Source of the DNA: Xanthobacteraceae bacterium
GTDB taxonomy: Bacteria > Pseudomonadota > Alphaproteobacteria > Rhizobiales > Xanthobacteraceae
Direction of reading: 5' to 3'
NCBI GenBank assembly: GCA_019750915.1
Contig: JAIENY010000008.1
Location: 1-64,000, forward strand
Length of the DNA stretch: 64,000 nt
The stretch's first letter is position 1; the number at the start of each line of letters is the position of its first letter. The notes under the pieces were generated by a model, which saw only the letters and a list, made by a program, of their open reading frames with translations, had not been told where the DNA came from and did not search any database. This document shows, in pieces, positions 14,876-24,006 of this stretch. The position numbers were made by a program, and so were the translations under genes.

Positions 14876-17026
14876 ATGTTGCAGGCGCAGAGCACCGAAG
14901 AACACGTCAAGGTCGAACTCGACAATTTCGAGCATGGCTTTCCTGACGGATTTGGACCCGGCTGGTGGGGGCATCTGGCCTATGCCGTCGGCATTGTCTT
15001 TGCTTCGTTTCAGCTCATGGTTGCCGCCTGGAATTTCCTGCCGAGCCAGGCGGTGCGCGGCATCCATGTCGGTTTCCTGCTGCTGCTGACCTTCGGCCTG
15101 ATCTCGAATTTTACCGCGAAAACGGACTGGCAGCGCGCGCTTGGCTGGAGTGTCGGCGCCGTCGGATTCTTTTGCGGACTTTATCAGTGGCTTTTCTATG
15201 CCGATCTGATTTTGCGCGATGGCGATCCGACCACATTCGATCTTGTCGTGGGCACCGTGCTGGCTGTGCTGATTTTTGAGGGCGTGCGGCGGCTGATGGG
15301 CGCAGCGCTGCCGCTGATGTGCGGCGCGTGCCTTTTGTACTGGTTCTTCGGACAGCATCTGCCCGCGCCGCTTAATCACCGCGGCTATGATTTTGATCAG
15401 ATCGTCACTCACTTATCATTCGGAACCGAAGGGTTCTATGGCGTGCCGATCTATGTGTCGGCCACCTACATCTTCCTGTTCATTCTGTTCGGCTCGTTTC
15501 TTGAACGCGCGGGCATGATCCAGCTGTTCACCGACGTCTCGCTCGGCCTGTTCGGGCGCACGCGCGGCGGTCCCGCCAAGGTCGCCGTTGTCGCCTCTGG
15601 CATGATGGGCACCATTTCGGGCTCGGGTGTCGCCAACGTGGTGACAGTCGGCCAGTTCACGATTCCGCTGATGATCCGGTTCGGCTATCGCCGCGCATTT
15701 GCGGCGGGCGTTGAGGCAACGGCTTCGATGGGCGGCCAGATCATGCCGCCGGTGATGGGCGCTGTGGCTTTCATCATGGCCGAGACGCTGGGCGTGCCTT
15801 ATTCGACGATTGTAAAGGCGGCGATCATCCCGGCGATTCTGTATTTCGCCTCCGCGTTCTGGATGGTGCATCTCGAAGCGGGCAAACACGGCCTGACCGG
15901 CATGCGCAAGGAGGACACGCCGAACGCATGGAAGGCGCTGGTCAACAACTGGTATCTCGTGTTGCCGCTGGCGGCTTTGGTCTACATGCTGTTCGAAGGC
16001 TTCACGCCGCTCTATGCGGGCAGCATGGGACTGGCGCTGACGGTGACGCTGATTCTCGGCGCGAGCATCGTCGCGGGGCTTCCGAACAAGATCACCCGTT
16101 ACGTGTTCTGGATCGGGCTCGGGCTTGTCGCAGCCTCGCTGTTTCGCCATGGCGGCAACATCGATATCCGCTACGTCGCGGCAATCGTCGCCGCGCTGGT
16201 GCTGATAACTGCGTTCACCAAGGGCGGAACCGCAACTCTGGTAGCCTGCCGCGATTCGCTGGCGGTCAGTGCCAAGTCGGCGCTTCCCGTCGGCATGGCG
16301 TGCGCCATCGTCGGTACCATCATCGGCATGATGACGCAGACCGGTGTCGGCACCATTTTCGGAAGCTGGGTGATCGGGCTTGGTCAGCAGAGTTTGTTCC
16401 TCGCCCTGATCATGACCATGCTGCTGTCGATCATGCTCGGCACCGGCATTCCGACGATCCCGACCTACATCATCGTTGCCGCGCTTGCCGCACCGGCACT
16501 GGCGCATCTGGGCGTGCCGCTGATCATCAGTCACATGTTTGCGTTCTACTACGGCATCATGGCCGATCTGTCGCCGCCGGTCGCGCTGGCCGCGCTGGCC
16601 GCCGCACCGATCGCCAAGGAAAATCCCGACAAGATCGGCTGGGAAGCGATGCGGATCGCGCTCGCGGGATATGTCATTCCCTTCATCGCGGTCTATTCGC
16701 CGGCGCTGATGCTGCAAAGTGGCGATCCTCATGCCGTGCAGTTCGGATTTTATGGCGCCGTGGCGTACGCTTTCGTGAAGGCGCTGGTGGCCATCGGTCT
16801 GTTCGGAATGACGGCCATCGGTTTCCTGTTCTGCCGGATGACCTTTGTGGAGCGCGTGCTTGCTTTCGCCGCGGCGCTGCTTTTGCTCGGCGAGATCAAC
16901 TACAGCGATCCGCTCGGTTATGGGCTGGCGCTGTTCGTGGTGTTCTGGCAATGGCGCAGGCGGCCGGCGCGAGGACAGGCTCCGCGTCCGGTATCGACAG
17001 GCCCTGCGACCAAGCCTTCGATGTGA
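14876..17026 (+). CDS. TRAP transporter fused permease (4TM/12TM)
   Basis: A 716-residue inner-membrane protein that joins the small and large TRAP subunits, the normal arrangement of TAXI systems. The N-terminal third has four hydrophobic spans; the DctM-like part follows with FGSFLERAGMIQLFTDVSLG, GPAKVAVVASGMMGTISGSG and GTGIPTIPTYIIVAALAAPA. Secondary, ion-driven uptake is expected. The Met at 14876 (MLQAQSTEEHVKVEL) is preferred; the frame extends 28 codons upstream through the hairpin and is Arg/Lys-rich there. Confidence 0.93.
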   Translation: MLQAQSTEEHVKVELDNFEHGFPDGFGPGWWGHLAYAVGIVFASFQLMVAAWNFLPSQAVRGIHVGFLLLLTFGLISNFTAKTDWQRALGWSVGAVGFFCGLYQWLFYADLILRDGDPTTFDLVVGTVLAVLIFEGVRRLMGAALPLMCGACLLYWFFGQHLPAPLNHRGYDFDQIVTHLSFGTEGFYGVPIYVSATYIFLFILFGSFLERAGMIQLFTDVSLGLFGRTRGGPAKVAVVASGMMGTISGSGVANVVTVGQFTIPLMIRFGYRRAFAAGVEATASMGGQIMPPVMGAVAFIMAETLGVPYSTIVKAAIIPAILYFASAFWMVHLEAGKHGLTGMRKEDTPNAWKALVNNWYLVLPLAALVYMLFEGFTPLYAGSMGLALTVTLILGASIVAGLPNKITRYVFWIGLGLVAASLFRHGGNIDIRYVAAIVAALVLITAFTKGGTATLVACRDSLAVSAKSALPVGMACAIVGTIIGMMTQTGVGTIFGSWVIGLGQQSLFLALIMTMLLSIMLGTGIPTIPTYIIVAALAAPALAHLGVPLIISHMFAFYYGIMADLSPPVALAALAAAPIAKENPDKIGWEAMRIALAGYVIPFIAVYSPALMLQSGDPHAVQFGFYGAVAYAFVKALVAIGLFGMTAIGFLFCRMTFVERVLAFAAALLLLGEINYSDPLGYGLALFVVFWQWRRRPARGQAPRPVSTGPATKPSM

Positions 17027-17035
17027 GGTCATGTC

Positions 17036-17743
17036 TTGAGTGTGTGTTTTGCGTCCGCCGGTTTCATCAAGTCGTTATCGGTGGCTGCTTTCACGCTGGC
17101 TTGGACTCATTCGGTTGAAAAGATCGCGTGGCAGGAGGACTGGCGCGTGACATCGAACGGGCTTCAGATCGTCGAGGCGCGGGTGAAGGGCTCTGGGGCC
17201 GGCATGGAGCCGCCCGCCGAGGCACGTCTTGTGAACGGCTGGTTTCAGTGGTCGCTGAACCGCCCGGCGCAAACGGACGTCGAACTGGCGAATTCGGGCG
17301 TGGCGGGCGAATGGAACATTTGCCATGACGATTCTTGCATCACGCTGTCCCAGTTGTTCGGCCGTCCGGTTGGTGTGAGCGTGATCACGATGAGCGCGTG
17401 CGAGAGTGAACAGGCCGCGCAAATGGCCGCGCTCCTGCGTGACGCACCGCTATGTCAACAGGCCGACCTGTCACAGCCCGATGCGCTGATCGCGAACTGC
17501 AGCACTGTTGCGATTTACGGTGAGGCTCCGCCGCAGAAGGCTGCTGCGCTTGTGACGCGCGGCGACGCGTGGCACGCCAAGGGCGAACGCCGGCGCGCGC
17601 TGGATGATTACGATGCCGCACTCAAGCTCGACCCGGCGCTGAGCGCCGCGCGCGATGCCCGCAAGGCGCTGTTTCACGAAATCGAATTGTTGGGAGCGAC
17701 AATGCCGCTCAAGCCGCACGACAAGAAACGCGGCGGCGGCTGA
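17036..17743 (+). CDS. DUF1850 domain protein with C-terminal TPR
   Basis: A 235-residue protein. The first third matches DUF1850, a domain commonly encoded beside TAXI-TRAP permeases: WTHSVEKIAWQEDWRVTSNG, then GSGAGMEPP. The middle has a Cys pair in NICHDDSCITL and further cysteines at SACESE and LCQQ, suggesting disulfides and export. The C-terminal part has a tetratricopeptide-like stretch, RGDAWHAKGERRRALDDYDA. It starts at TTG 17036 (GAGG seven bases before) or GTG 17042. The fusion with a TPR is unusual; the role is probably accessory to the transporter (inference). Confidence 0.72.
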   Translation: MSVCFASAGFIKSLSVAAFTLAWTHSVEKIAWQEDWRVTSNGLQIVEARVKGSGAGMEPPAEARLVNGWFQWSLNRPAQTDVELANSGVAGEWNICHDDSCITLSQLFGRPVGVSVITMSACESEQAAQMAALLRDAPLCQQADLSQPDALIANCSTVAIYGEAPPQKAAALVTRGDAWHAKGERRRALDDYDAALKLDPALSAARDARKALFHEIELLGATMPLKPHDKKRGGG

Positions 17744-17760
17744 CGCACAAGGAGCGTGCC

Positions 17761-19683
17761 ATGACGATTGCCAGTGGAGGACGTTACGCCGAATTGCACG
17801 AACGGTCGCTGCGCGATCCGGAAGGCTTCTGGGGCGAGGCGGCTCAGGAGGTTGATTGGTTTGAGCCCGCGAAGAAAGTCTTCGATCCGTCGATGGGTCT
17901 TTACGGGCGCTGGTTCGCCGGTGCTGTCGTCAACACCTGCTACAACGCGCTTGATCGTCACGTGGCGCGAGGCCGTGCCGATCAATTGGCGCTGATCCAC
18001 GATTCTCCGCTCACCCACAAAGTGACCACGTTCACCTATGCCGAGCTTCTCAAGGAAGTTCAGACGCTTGGCGCGATCATGCAGGATCTGGGGGTCGGCA
18101 AGGGCGATCGCGTCATCATTTATATGCCGATGGTGCCCGAGGCGATGATCGCGATGCTGGCCTGCGCGCGCATCGGCGCGATTCACTCGGTGGTGTTCGG
18201 CGGCTTTGCCGCGAAGGAATTGGCTGCGCGGATCGACGACGCGCAGCCGAGACTCATCCTGTCGGCAAGCTGCGGGATCGAACCTGGCCGTATCGTGCAC
18301 TACAAGCCGTTGCTCGACGAGGCGATCCGGCTTTCCGAATACAAGCCGCCCGCCTGCATCGTGCTGCAGCGGCCCCAGCACACCTGTGATCTCGTGTCGA
18401 AGCGCGATCATGACTGGTCGGAACTGCGCGAGGCCGCGATCAGGGACGGCAAGCGTGCCGCTTGCGTGCCGGTGCTTGCAACCGATCCGCTTTATATTCT
18501 TTACACCTCCGGGACGACCGGGGTGCCGAAGGGCGTTGTCCGCGATAATGGCGGTCATCTGGTCGCGCTGAAATGGTCGATGTCCAACCTGTACGATATC
18601 AAGCCGGGTGAAGTCTGGTGGTGCGGCTCGGATATCGGCTGGGTGGTGGGCCACAGCTACATCATCTATGCACCGCTGTTTCATGGTGCGACTTCGATCA
18701 TGTATGAGGGCAAGCCTGTCGGCACGCCCGATGCGAGCGCGTTCTGGCGCGTGATTTCGCAGCACAAGGCTGTCGCGTTGTTCACCGCGCCGACTGCGTT
18801 CCGCGCAATCAGGAAAGAAGATCCAAACGGGGACTTCATCCGCAAATACGACCTGTCGTCGTTCCGTGCGCTGTTTCTTGCCGGTGAGCGCGCCGATCCG
18901 CCGACGGTGGAATGGGCCACGCACCATTTACAACGGCCGATCGTCGATCACTGGTGGCAGACCGAGACGGGCTGGTGCATTGCAGGCAATCCAATCGGCG
19001 TCGAGTTGAAGACGGTCAAACCCGGTTCGGCGACGTTGCCGATGCCGGGTTATCAGGTCGATGTCGTCGATGAGGCGGCAAGGCCGCTGCCGCCAAATAC
19101 GATGGGATCCATCGTCATCAAGCTGCCACTGCCGCCCGGCTGTCTGCCGACGCTCTGGCAAAAGGACGAAAAATGCAGGGAAGCCTACTTCACCGAATTT
19201 CCCGGCTACTATCGAACCTCCGATGCCGGTTTCAGGGACGACGACGGCTACGTGTTCGTGATGGGTCGCACGGACGACATCATCAATGTCGCAGGCCACC
19301 GGCTTTCGACCGGCGGCATGGAGGAAATTCTGGCCTCGCATCCCGATGTGGCGGAATGCGCCGTGCTCGGAATTAAGGATGAGCTGAAAGGCGAGGTGCC
19401 GTGCGGCTTCCTGGTGCTCAAATCCGGTGTGTCACGTTCGCGTGACGACATCGAGCGGGAGGTGGTGGCGTTGGTCCGCGACAAGATCGGACCGGTGGCC
19501 GCGTTCAAACGCGCCATCGTGGTGCCGCGCCTGCCGAAAACCCGATCGGGCAAGATTTTGCGCGGAACCATGAAGAAGATCGCCGACGGCGACTCCTGGA
19601 CGATGCCCGCGACCATCGAAGACCCCAAGGCGCTCGATGAAATCGGGGCTGCATTGAAGGATCGAACGCCAGAAAGGGCTTGA
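17761..19683 (+). CDS. prpE: Propionyl-CoA synthetase-like acyl-CoA synthetase
   Basis: A 640-residue AMP-forming acyl-CoA synthetase. The N-terminal ACAS segment has DPEGFWGEAAQEVDWFEP; the ATP-binding P-loop is YTSGTTGVPKGVVRD; the A5 motif is DHWWQTETGW and the A8-A10 region has GRTDDIINVAGHRLSTGG and PKTRSGKILRG with the acetylatable Lys. WWQTE and GSDIGWVVGHSY are typical of acetyl/propionyl-CoA synthetases, and FDPSMGLYGRWF resembles PrpE. It activates a short-chain acid to its CoA ester in the cytoplasm. The close TRAP genes suggest that a short carboxylate is imported and activated (inference). Confidence 0.88.
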   Translation: MTIASGGRYAELHERSLRDPEGFWGEAAQEVDWFEPAKKVFDPSMGLYGRWFAGAVVNTCYNALDRHVARGRADQLALIHDSPLTHKVTTFTYAELLKEVQTLGAIMQDLGVGKGDRVIIYMPMVPEAMIAMLACARIGAIHSVVFGGFAAKELAARIDDAQPRLILSASCGIEPGRIVHYKPLLDEAIRLSEYKPPACIVLQRPQHTCDLVSKRDHDWSELREAAIRDGKRAACVPVLATDPLYILYTSGTTGVPKGVVRDNGGHLVALKWSMSNLYDIKPGEVWWCGSDIGWVVGHSYIIYAPLFHGATSIMYEGKPVGTPDASAFWRVISQHKAVALFTAPTAFRAIRKEDPNGDFIRKYDLSSFRALFLAGERADPPTVEWATHHLQRPIVDHWWQTETGWCIAGNPIGVELKTVKPGSATLPMPGYQVDVVDEAARPLPPNTMGSIVIKLPLPPGCLPTLWQKDEKCREAYFTEFPGYYRTSDAGFRDDDGYVFVMGRTDDIINVAGHRLSTGGMEEILASHPDVAECAVLGIKDELKGEVPCGFLVLKSGVSRSRDDIEREVVALVRDKIGPVAAFKRAIVVPRLPKTRSGKILRGTMKKIADGDSWTMPATIEDPKALDEIGAALKDRTPERA

Positions 19684-19761
19684 GAAAGGGCTTTTCCGGT
19701 TCTAGCCATGGAGTGCCGCCCCTGATGAGGGCCTGCGATGACATGGCCGAGGAGCCTTGCG

Positions 19762-19968
19762 ATGAACGAAGACGTCTTCAATGCGAGCTTGAGACAGTTT
19801 CTCAAGAAAGTCGGAATCAGCAGCCAGCGTGAAATCGAGAAATCCGTCCGCGCCGCGGTCTCGTCCGGAAAATTGAAGGGTGGAGAAAAATTGCCCGCCA
19901 CGATGACCCTGACGATTGCCGGCATCGATCTCTCCTATGAGGTGGACGGCGCGATCGATCTTGGCTAG
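19762..19968 (+). CDS. DUF6494 family small protein
   Basis: A 68-residue protein starting MNEDVFNASLRQFLKKVGIS followed by QREIEKSVRAAVSSGKLKG and a beta-rich tail LPATMTLTIAGIDLSYEVDG. This matches the DUF6494 pattern (FLK-VG-SQREIE--VR-A---GKLKG). Function unknown. An earlier in-frame Met at 19738 exists, but the family start is MNED. It follows prpE in the same direction with a gap under 80 bases. Confidence 0.8.
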   Translation: MNEDVFNASLRQFLKKVGISSQREIEKSVRAAVSSGKLKGGEKLPATMTLTIAGIDLSYEVDGAIDLG

Positions 19969-19980
19969 GACCCTGTGCTT

Positions 19981-20241
19981 ATGAAGCATGGTTTGGTGGT
20001 TGGGGTGATCGCTGCCGCAGCGCTGCTTGGCGGCTGTTCGCAGTTCGAACGTAACGTGTTGCCGGAGACGGCGGTGACGGACGACGATGCGATCTGCAGG
20101 AAAGCCGGCGAGACGGGATCGCCGGCTTATGTCGCATGCCGCCGTGATCGTGACGTCGCAGCGGCCCACGCCTCTTCCACCAATGCCGGCCTTGAGCGCG
20201 CTCACAAGGGCCTGGCGGACCAGATGCTGAGCGGCCAATAG
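19981..20241 (+). CDS. Small lipoprotein
   Basis: An 86-residue protein with a lipoprotein signal, MKHGLVVGVIAAAALLGGCS, whose lipobox LLGGC places the acylated Cys at position 19. The mature part is polar with two further cysteines (AICRK and VACRRDRD), which could form a disulfide. Ser follows the lipidated Cys, compatible with outer-membrane sorting by the usual +2 rule. An in-frame GTG at 19975 is an alternative start. No family recognised. Confidence 0.65.
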   Translation: MKHGLVVGVIAAAALLGGCSQFERNVLPETAVTDDDAICRKAGETGSPAYVACRRDRDVAAAHASSTNAGLERAHKGLADQMLSGQ

Positions 20242-20283
20242 CGGCCGATCGTAACTTTCGCGTGGGGATGCCGTAGGAAGGGC

Positions 20284-20925
20284 ATGATGATTGTTCGTTT
20301 GAAGAAATTCGCTTTTGCCGCATCGCTCGCCGCCATGGCTGCGGGTTTTTCTCCCGCGTTCGCGGAACAGGATGGTGTCACCAGCCGGGACAAGGTGCTG
20401 CGCGATCCCGAGATTGTGGCGCTCGGCAACGACAAGGGCGACATCACCATCGTCGAGTGGTTCGACTATCAATGTCCTTATTGCAAAAAGCTGTCGCCGG
20501 ATCTGGAAAAGCTCGTGAAGGAGGATGGCAAGGTTCGTCTGGTGCTGAAGGACTGGCCTATTCTCGGTGAGCCGTCGCCTTATGCCGCGCAACTGACGCA
20601 GGCGGCCAAATACCAGGGCAAGTTCAAGGAAGCTCATGACGCGTTGATGCGCCATGTCGGGCGACTGACGAATGCCACCATCGAGGAAACGCTGACCAAC
20701 GCGGGGATCGACGTTGAGAAAGCCAAGGCTGATCTTGCCGCCCACAAAACCGAGATCGACGATCTGTTGAAGCGCAACAACGATCAGGCCGAGGGATTGG
20801 GCTTCAACTCCACCCCCTCCTTCATCGTCGGCACCTTTCGCGTTCCCGGTATCCTGACGCCCGAACAGTTCAAACTTGCGATTGCGGATGCGCGCAAGCT
20901 GGCGAAAAAGACCAAAGGCAAATAG
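20284..20925 (+). CDS. DsbA family thiol-disulfide oxidoreductase
   Basis: A 213-residue periplasmic thioredoxin-fold protein. The signal peptide ends about residue 27 (SPAFAEQ). The active site is C64-P-Y-C67 in WFDYQCPYCKKL, and the cis-Pro loop is FNSTPSFIVGTFRVPG with a helical insert between. The CPYC dipeptide and GTFRVPGxLTPEQF end are typical of the DsbA/Com1-like group in alphaproteobacteria. It introduces or shuffles disulfides in exported proteins. It lies in a run of same-strand envelope genes. Confidence 0.92.
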   Translation: MMIVRLKKFAFAASLAAMAAGFSPAFAEQDGVTSRDKVLRDPEIVALGNDKGDITIVEWFDYQCPYCKKLSPDLEKLVKEDGKVRLVLKDWPILGEPSPYAAQLTQAAKYQGKFKEAHDALMRHVGRLTNATIEETLTNAGIDVEKAKADLAAHKTEIDDLLKRNNDQAEGLGFNSTPSFIVGTFRVPGILTPEQFKLAIADARKLAKKTKGK

Positions 20926-21125
20926 CTCCTCGCGTTCTTTTTCGATCCGGCCGCCGTGACCTGTGGGATCGCGGCAACACCTTTGCGCGAAGTAATGCCC
21001 AGATCTGGGACCTTGACGCAGGTCAACTAATGCGTGTGCCTGGGCGGCAATATTTTTTCCAAGGGCTGCGAATCGTGCGGCCCGTTGGGGAAAACCATGC
21101 CTAATTCGTTCGAATCATTTCATCG

Positions 21126-21788
21126 GTGGCCATCGCCGCCGCCTCGATCTCTACGGCGGTTGCCGCCGATCTTCCGCCCGCGCCCGTGTACAAAGCGCCG
21201 CCGGTCGAAAATCTCTGGAATCCGTGGATGATCCGCGTTCGTGCGCTGGGCGTGGTGACCCGCGATTCCGGACATGTCGATCAGGTGCCGGGCTCGGGGC
21301 TTGCGACCTCCGATACGATCGTCCCCGAACTCGACATTTCGTATTTCTTTACACCGAATATCGCGGCGGAACTGATCCTCGGCGTCACCCGCAATCATGT
21401 GACCGGAACCGGTACGATTGCCGGTCTTGATGTCGGCAAGGCCTGGCTGTTGCCGCCGACGCTGACCTTGCAATATCACTTCACCGGACTAGGGGCCTTC
21501 AGGCCTTATATCGGCGGCGGCGTGAACTACACCTGGTTCTTCGATCAATCCTCCGGCGGTGTCGGCCTCGTCGGTGTCACGCAAAGCCGGCTGCATGACA
21601 CGGCTGCGCCGGTGGCGCAGATCGGCTTCGACTATATGATCGACAGGCACTGGGGCTGGAACGTCGATGTCAAGAAGCTGTGGCTGCGTCCAAGCTGGAG
21701 CGGCACCCTCAACGGCACAATTCCCATCACCGGCAAGGTCAATCTCGATCCCTGGCTGATCGGCTCCGGCATCACCTACAAGTTCTGA
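21126..21788 (+). CDS. OmpW family outer membrane protein, start probably frameshifted
   Basis: The mature protein is an eight-stranded beta-barrel of the OmpW family: PWMIRVRALGVVTRDSG, PELDISYFFTPNIAAELILG, PYIGGGVNYTWFF and a C-terminal LIGSGITYKF ending in Phe. The signal peptide is incomplete in this frame: only VAIAAASISTAVAAD remains after GTG 21126, with no ribosome site, and an in-frame TAA stands at 21102. An ATG with a GGGGAAA site at 21097 is out of phase by one base; adding one A to the run at 21103 would give MPKFVRIISSVAIAAASIS, a normal signal. It is either a pseudogene or carries a sequencing error. Confidence 0.8.
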   Translation: MAIAAASISTAVAADLPPAPVYKAPPVENLWNPWMIRVRALGVVTRDSGHVDQVPGSGLATSDTIVPELDISYFFTPNIAAELILGVTRNHVTGTGTIAGLDVGKAWLLPPTLTLQYHFTGLGAFRPYIGGGVNYTWFFDQSSGGVGLVGVTQSRLHDTAAPVAQIGFDYMIDRHWGWNVDVKKLWLRPSWSGTLNGTIPITGKVNLDPWLIGSGITYKF

Positions 21789-21848
21789 CGAATTCCGGGG
21801 GCGGAACGGGGGCTCCCGGGATATGAGCGGCATGTTCGCTCACACATG

Positions 21849-21880
21849 AAAACGCCGTGCCAGAAGGCACGGCGTTTTTT
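21849..21880 (+). terminator. Intrinsic terminator
   Basis: Stem AAAACGCCGTGCC with GGCACGGCGTTTTT around an AGAA loop, followed by T. It lies between the convergent ompW-like and trcR genes and, being flanked by A and T runs, can act in both directions. Confidence 0.92.
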
Positions 21881-21909
21881 AATTCAGGCGGCCTGCAAAA
21901 CGGCCGATG

Positions 21910-22614
21910 TTAATCCTCGTGGTCGCGCTTCTTGTCGCCGCCGAGCGTCTTGAGTTTGGCGAACACGGCATCGACATTCATATCGTCCTCGTTCCGCGCG
22001 GAGGCCAAGGCCTCCTGTTCTTCTTCGCGGCGGGTGGTTTCGGATGCGGGCAGCAACGTCGCCCCGCCGTATTCCTGTTTGGCCGGCTTTTCCTTTGCTG
22101 CGCGCTGCACCTCGAAATCAAGTTCGATCTGCGAGCACAGGCCCAGCGTCACCGGGTCCATTGGCGTGAGCGTCGTTGCGTTCCAGTGGGTGCGGTCGCG
22201 CACGCTGGCGATCGTCGTCTTGGTGGTGCCGACGAGACGCATGATCTGGCTGTCTTTGAGTTCCGGATGGTTGCGCACCAGCCACAGGATCGCGCTCGGC
22301 CGCTCATGGCGACGGGACACCGGCGTATAGCGTGGTCCCTTTTTCTTGGCCGCCGATGGCAGCACGACCTTCGATTCGGCGAGTTTGAGCCGGTAATCCG
22401 GGTCCTTTTCACCTTTTTCGATCTCTTCGCGGGTCAACTGGCCGGTCGAAATCGGGTCCATGCCCTTGATGCCCTGTGCGGCGTCGCCATCGGCAATCGC
22501 GCGGACTTCGAGGGGATGCATCTTGGTGAAGTCGGCCACCTGGTCGAAGGACAGAGCGGTATTGTCGACCAGCCACACGGCCGTCGCCTTCGGCATCAGT
22601 GGTGCGTTGCTCAT
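21910..22614 (-). CDS. trcR: Cell cycle transcriptional regulator TrcR (DUF1013)
   Basis: A 234-residue protein of the DUF1013/TrcR family, conserved in alphaproteobacteria. The N-terminal part PLMPKATAVWLVDNTALSFD and the helix-turn-helix-like AILWLVRNHPELKDSQIMRL, GTTKTTIASVR are characteristic; a Lys/Glu-rich tail follows. The Met at 22614 has an AAAGGAGA ribosome site; upstream codons would add a basic extension. Caulobacter TrcR binds promoters in a cell-cycle-dependent way. A perfect hairpin lies in the leader. Confidence 0.88.
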   Translation of the reverse strand: MSNAPLMPKATAVWLVDNTALSFDQVADFTKMHPLEVRAIADGDAAQGIKGMDPISTGQLTREEIEKGEKDPDYRLKLAESKVVLPSAAKKKGPRYTPVSRRHERPSAILWLVRNHPELKDSQIMRLVGTTKTTIASVRDRTHWNATTLTPMDPVTLGLCSQIELDFEVQRAAKEKPAKQEYGGATLLPASETTRREEEQEALASARNEDDMNVDAVFAKLKTLGGDKKRDHED

Positions 22615-22631
22615 GGCAAATCTCCTTTGGC

Positions 22632-22660
22632 GCTTCGCCCGCCTTTTTTGAGGGCGAAGC
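22632..22660 (-). promoter_or_regulatory. Hairpin in the trcR leader
   Basis: Perfect nine-base stem GCTTCGCCC (22632-22640) with GGGCGAAGC (22652-22660), ending a few bases before the trcR ribosome site. It could affect translation or message stability. On the plus strand no T run follows in the right place for a terminator. Confidence 0.45.
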
Positions 22661-22858
22661 CGTCGAGTGTCTGAAATGACGGAATTCGCACCTATATAGT
22701 CTGTCACCGGCTTCCGGTGCAATGGGACCCTTCATGCCCTTGACAGGAGGGCGGTAGGAGTCCCAAGTCGTGCAACCATAGGCCCTTTTCGTCGAATCCT
22801 TACCGGATTGCCGTTCCGCGGCCTGTTTCAATGTTTAAACCGCTGTTTCGGCTGAAAA

Positions 22859-23833
22859 ATGACCCAGGAAACCGAAAAACCGCCGCTCTCGATCGTGCTT
22901 TGTTCCCCGCGTGGATTTTGCGCCGGAGTGGTGCGGGCTATCGACACGGTCGAACGCGCACTCAAGCTTTATGGCGCGCCGGTCTACGTCCGTCACGAAA
23001 TCGTGCATAACCGGTATGTCGTCGAGAGCCTGAAGAACAAGGGTGCGATTTTCGTCGCGGAGCTCGACGAGATCCCGCAGACCCAAGCGCCGGTGGTGTT
23101 TTCGGCCCACGGCGTGCCGAAGGCGATTCCGGCGCAAGCGGAAATCCGAAATTTCTTCACCCTCGATGCGACATGCCCCCTGGTGACCAAGGTTCACCGT
23201 GAAGCCGCGATCCACTTCAAGCGCGGCCGGGAAATTCTCCTGATCGGCCATGCCGGTCATCCTGAGGTGGTCGGGACGCTCGGCCAGTTGCCGAAGGACG
23301 CGGTGATGTTGATCGAAACGATGGAGGAGGCGCGCACCTTCCAGCCCAAGGACGCCTCGAAGCTCGCGTTCGTCACCCAGACCACGCTGTCGATCGACGA
23401 CACCAAGGAAATTGTCGCGGTGTTGAAGGAGCGTTTCCCGGATATCGACGGGCCGCACCGGGAAGACATCTGCTACGCCACGACCAATCGCCAGCTTGCG
23501 GTGAAAAAGGTTGCGCCGAAGGTCGACGCGATGATCGTCGTGGGTTCGCCGAATTCGTCGAACTCGCAGCGCCTGCGCGAAGTCGCTGAGCGCGAAGGCT
23601 GCAAGGTTTCCGTGCTGGTGCAGCGCGCGTCCGAGCTCGACTGGTCGAAATTCAAAGGCGTGAAGCGTCTTGGCATCACGGCGGGCGCGTCGGCGCCGGA
23701 AGTGATCGTCGAGGAGATCATGGATGCTTTCGCCGCGCATTACCGGCTCGATGTCGAAACCGTCTCGGCGGCGGAAGAAAACGAATTCTTTCCGCTGCCG
23801 CGACCGCTGCGAAGCGAAGTCGCTGCAGAGTGA
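22859..23833 (+). CDS. ispH: 4-hydroxy-3-methylbut-2-enyl diphosphate reductase
   Basis: A 324-residue iron-sulfur enzyme, the last step of the MEP isoprenoid pathway. The family's cluster cysteines are at SPRGFCAGV and [11 protein letters not shown], with a third in [11 protein letters not shown]; the substrate loop [16 protein letters not shown] and [16 protein letters not shown] are typical. The ATG lies 12 bases after a weak purine stretch. It is divergent from trcR, with 244 bases between, and is followed by thrB and rnhA on the same strand. Confidence 0.97.
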   Translation: MTQETEKPPLSIVLCSPRGFCAGVVRAIDTVERALKLYGAPVYVRHEIVHNRYVVESLKNKGAIFVAELDEIPQTQAPVVFSAHGVPKAIPAQAEIRNFFTLDATCPLVTKVHREAAIHFKRGREILLIGHAGHPEVVGTLGQLPKDAVMLIETMEEARTFQPKDASKLAFVTQTTLSIDDTKEIVAVLKERFPDIDGPHREDICYATTNRQLAVKKVAPKVDAMIVVGSPNSSNSQRLREVAEREGCKVSVLVQRASELDWSKFKGVKRLGITAGASAPEVIVEEIMDAFAAHYRLDVETVSAAEENEFFPLPRPLRSEVAAE

Positions 23834-24006
23834 CTTGACGGATTAACTTGGCGGAGTGGCGGCTGAGCTTCGATGTGCCCGCCGCATGCCCGCTGGGAGC
23901 TTCAAATCCAGAGCCCTGCCGGTTAAGTTGATCGCGACCCTTTGATTCCGGAGTTCGCATCAAGGGTCACGCGAGCGGCGGGCGAACTTCGGAATCGGGA
24001 CACCAC

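Noticed and set aside
15416-17032. 538-codon minus-strand frame opposite the TRAP permease
   Set aside because: The residue pattern is the complement of membrane-segment codons (Arg/His/Gln-rich) and no family is recognisable.
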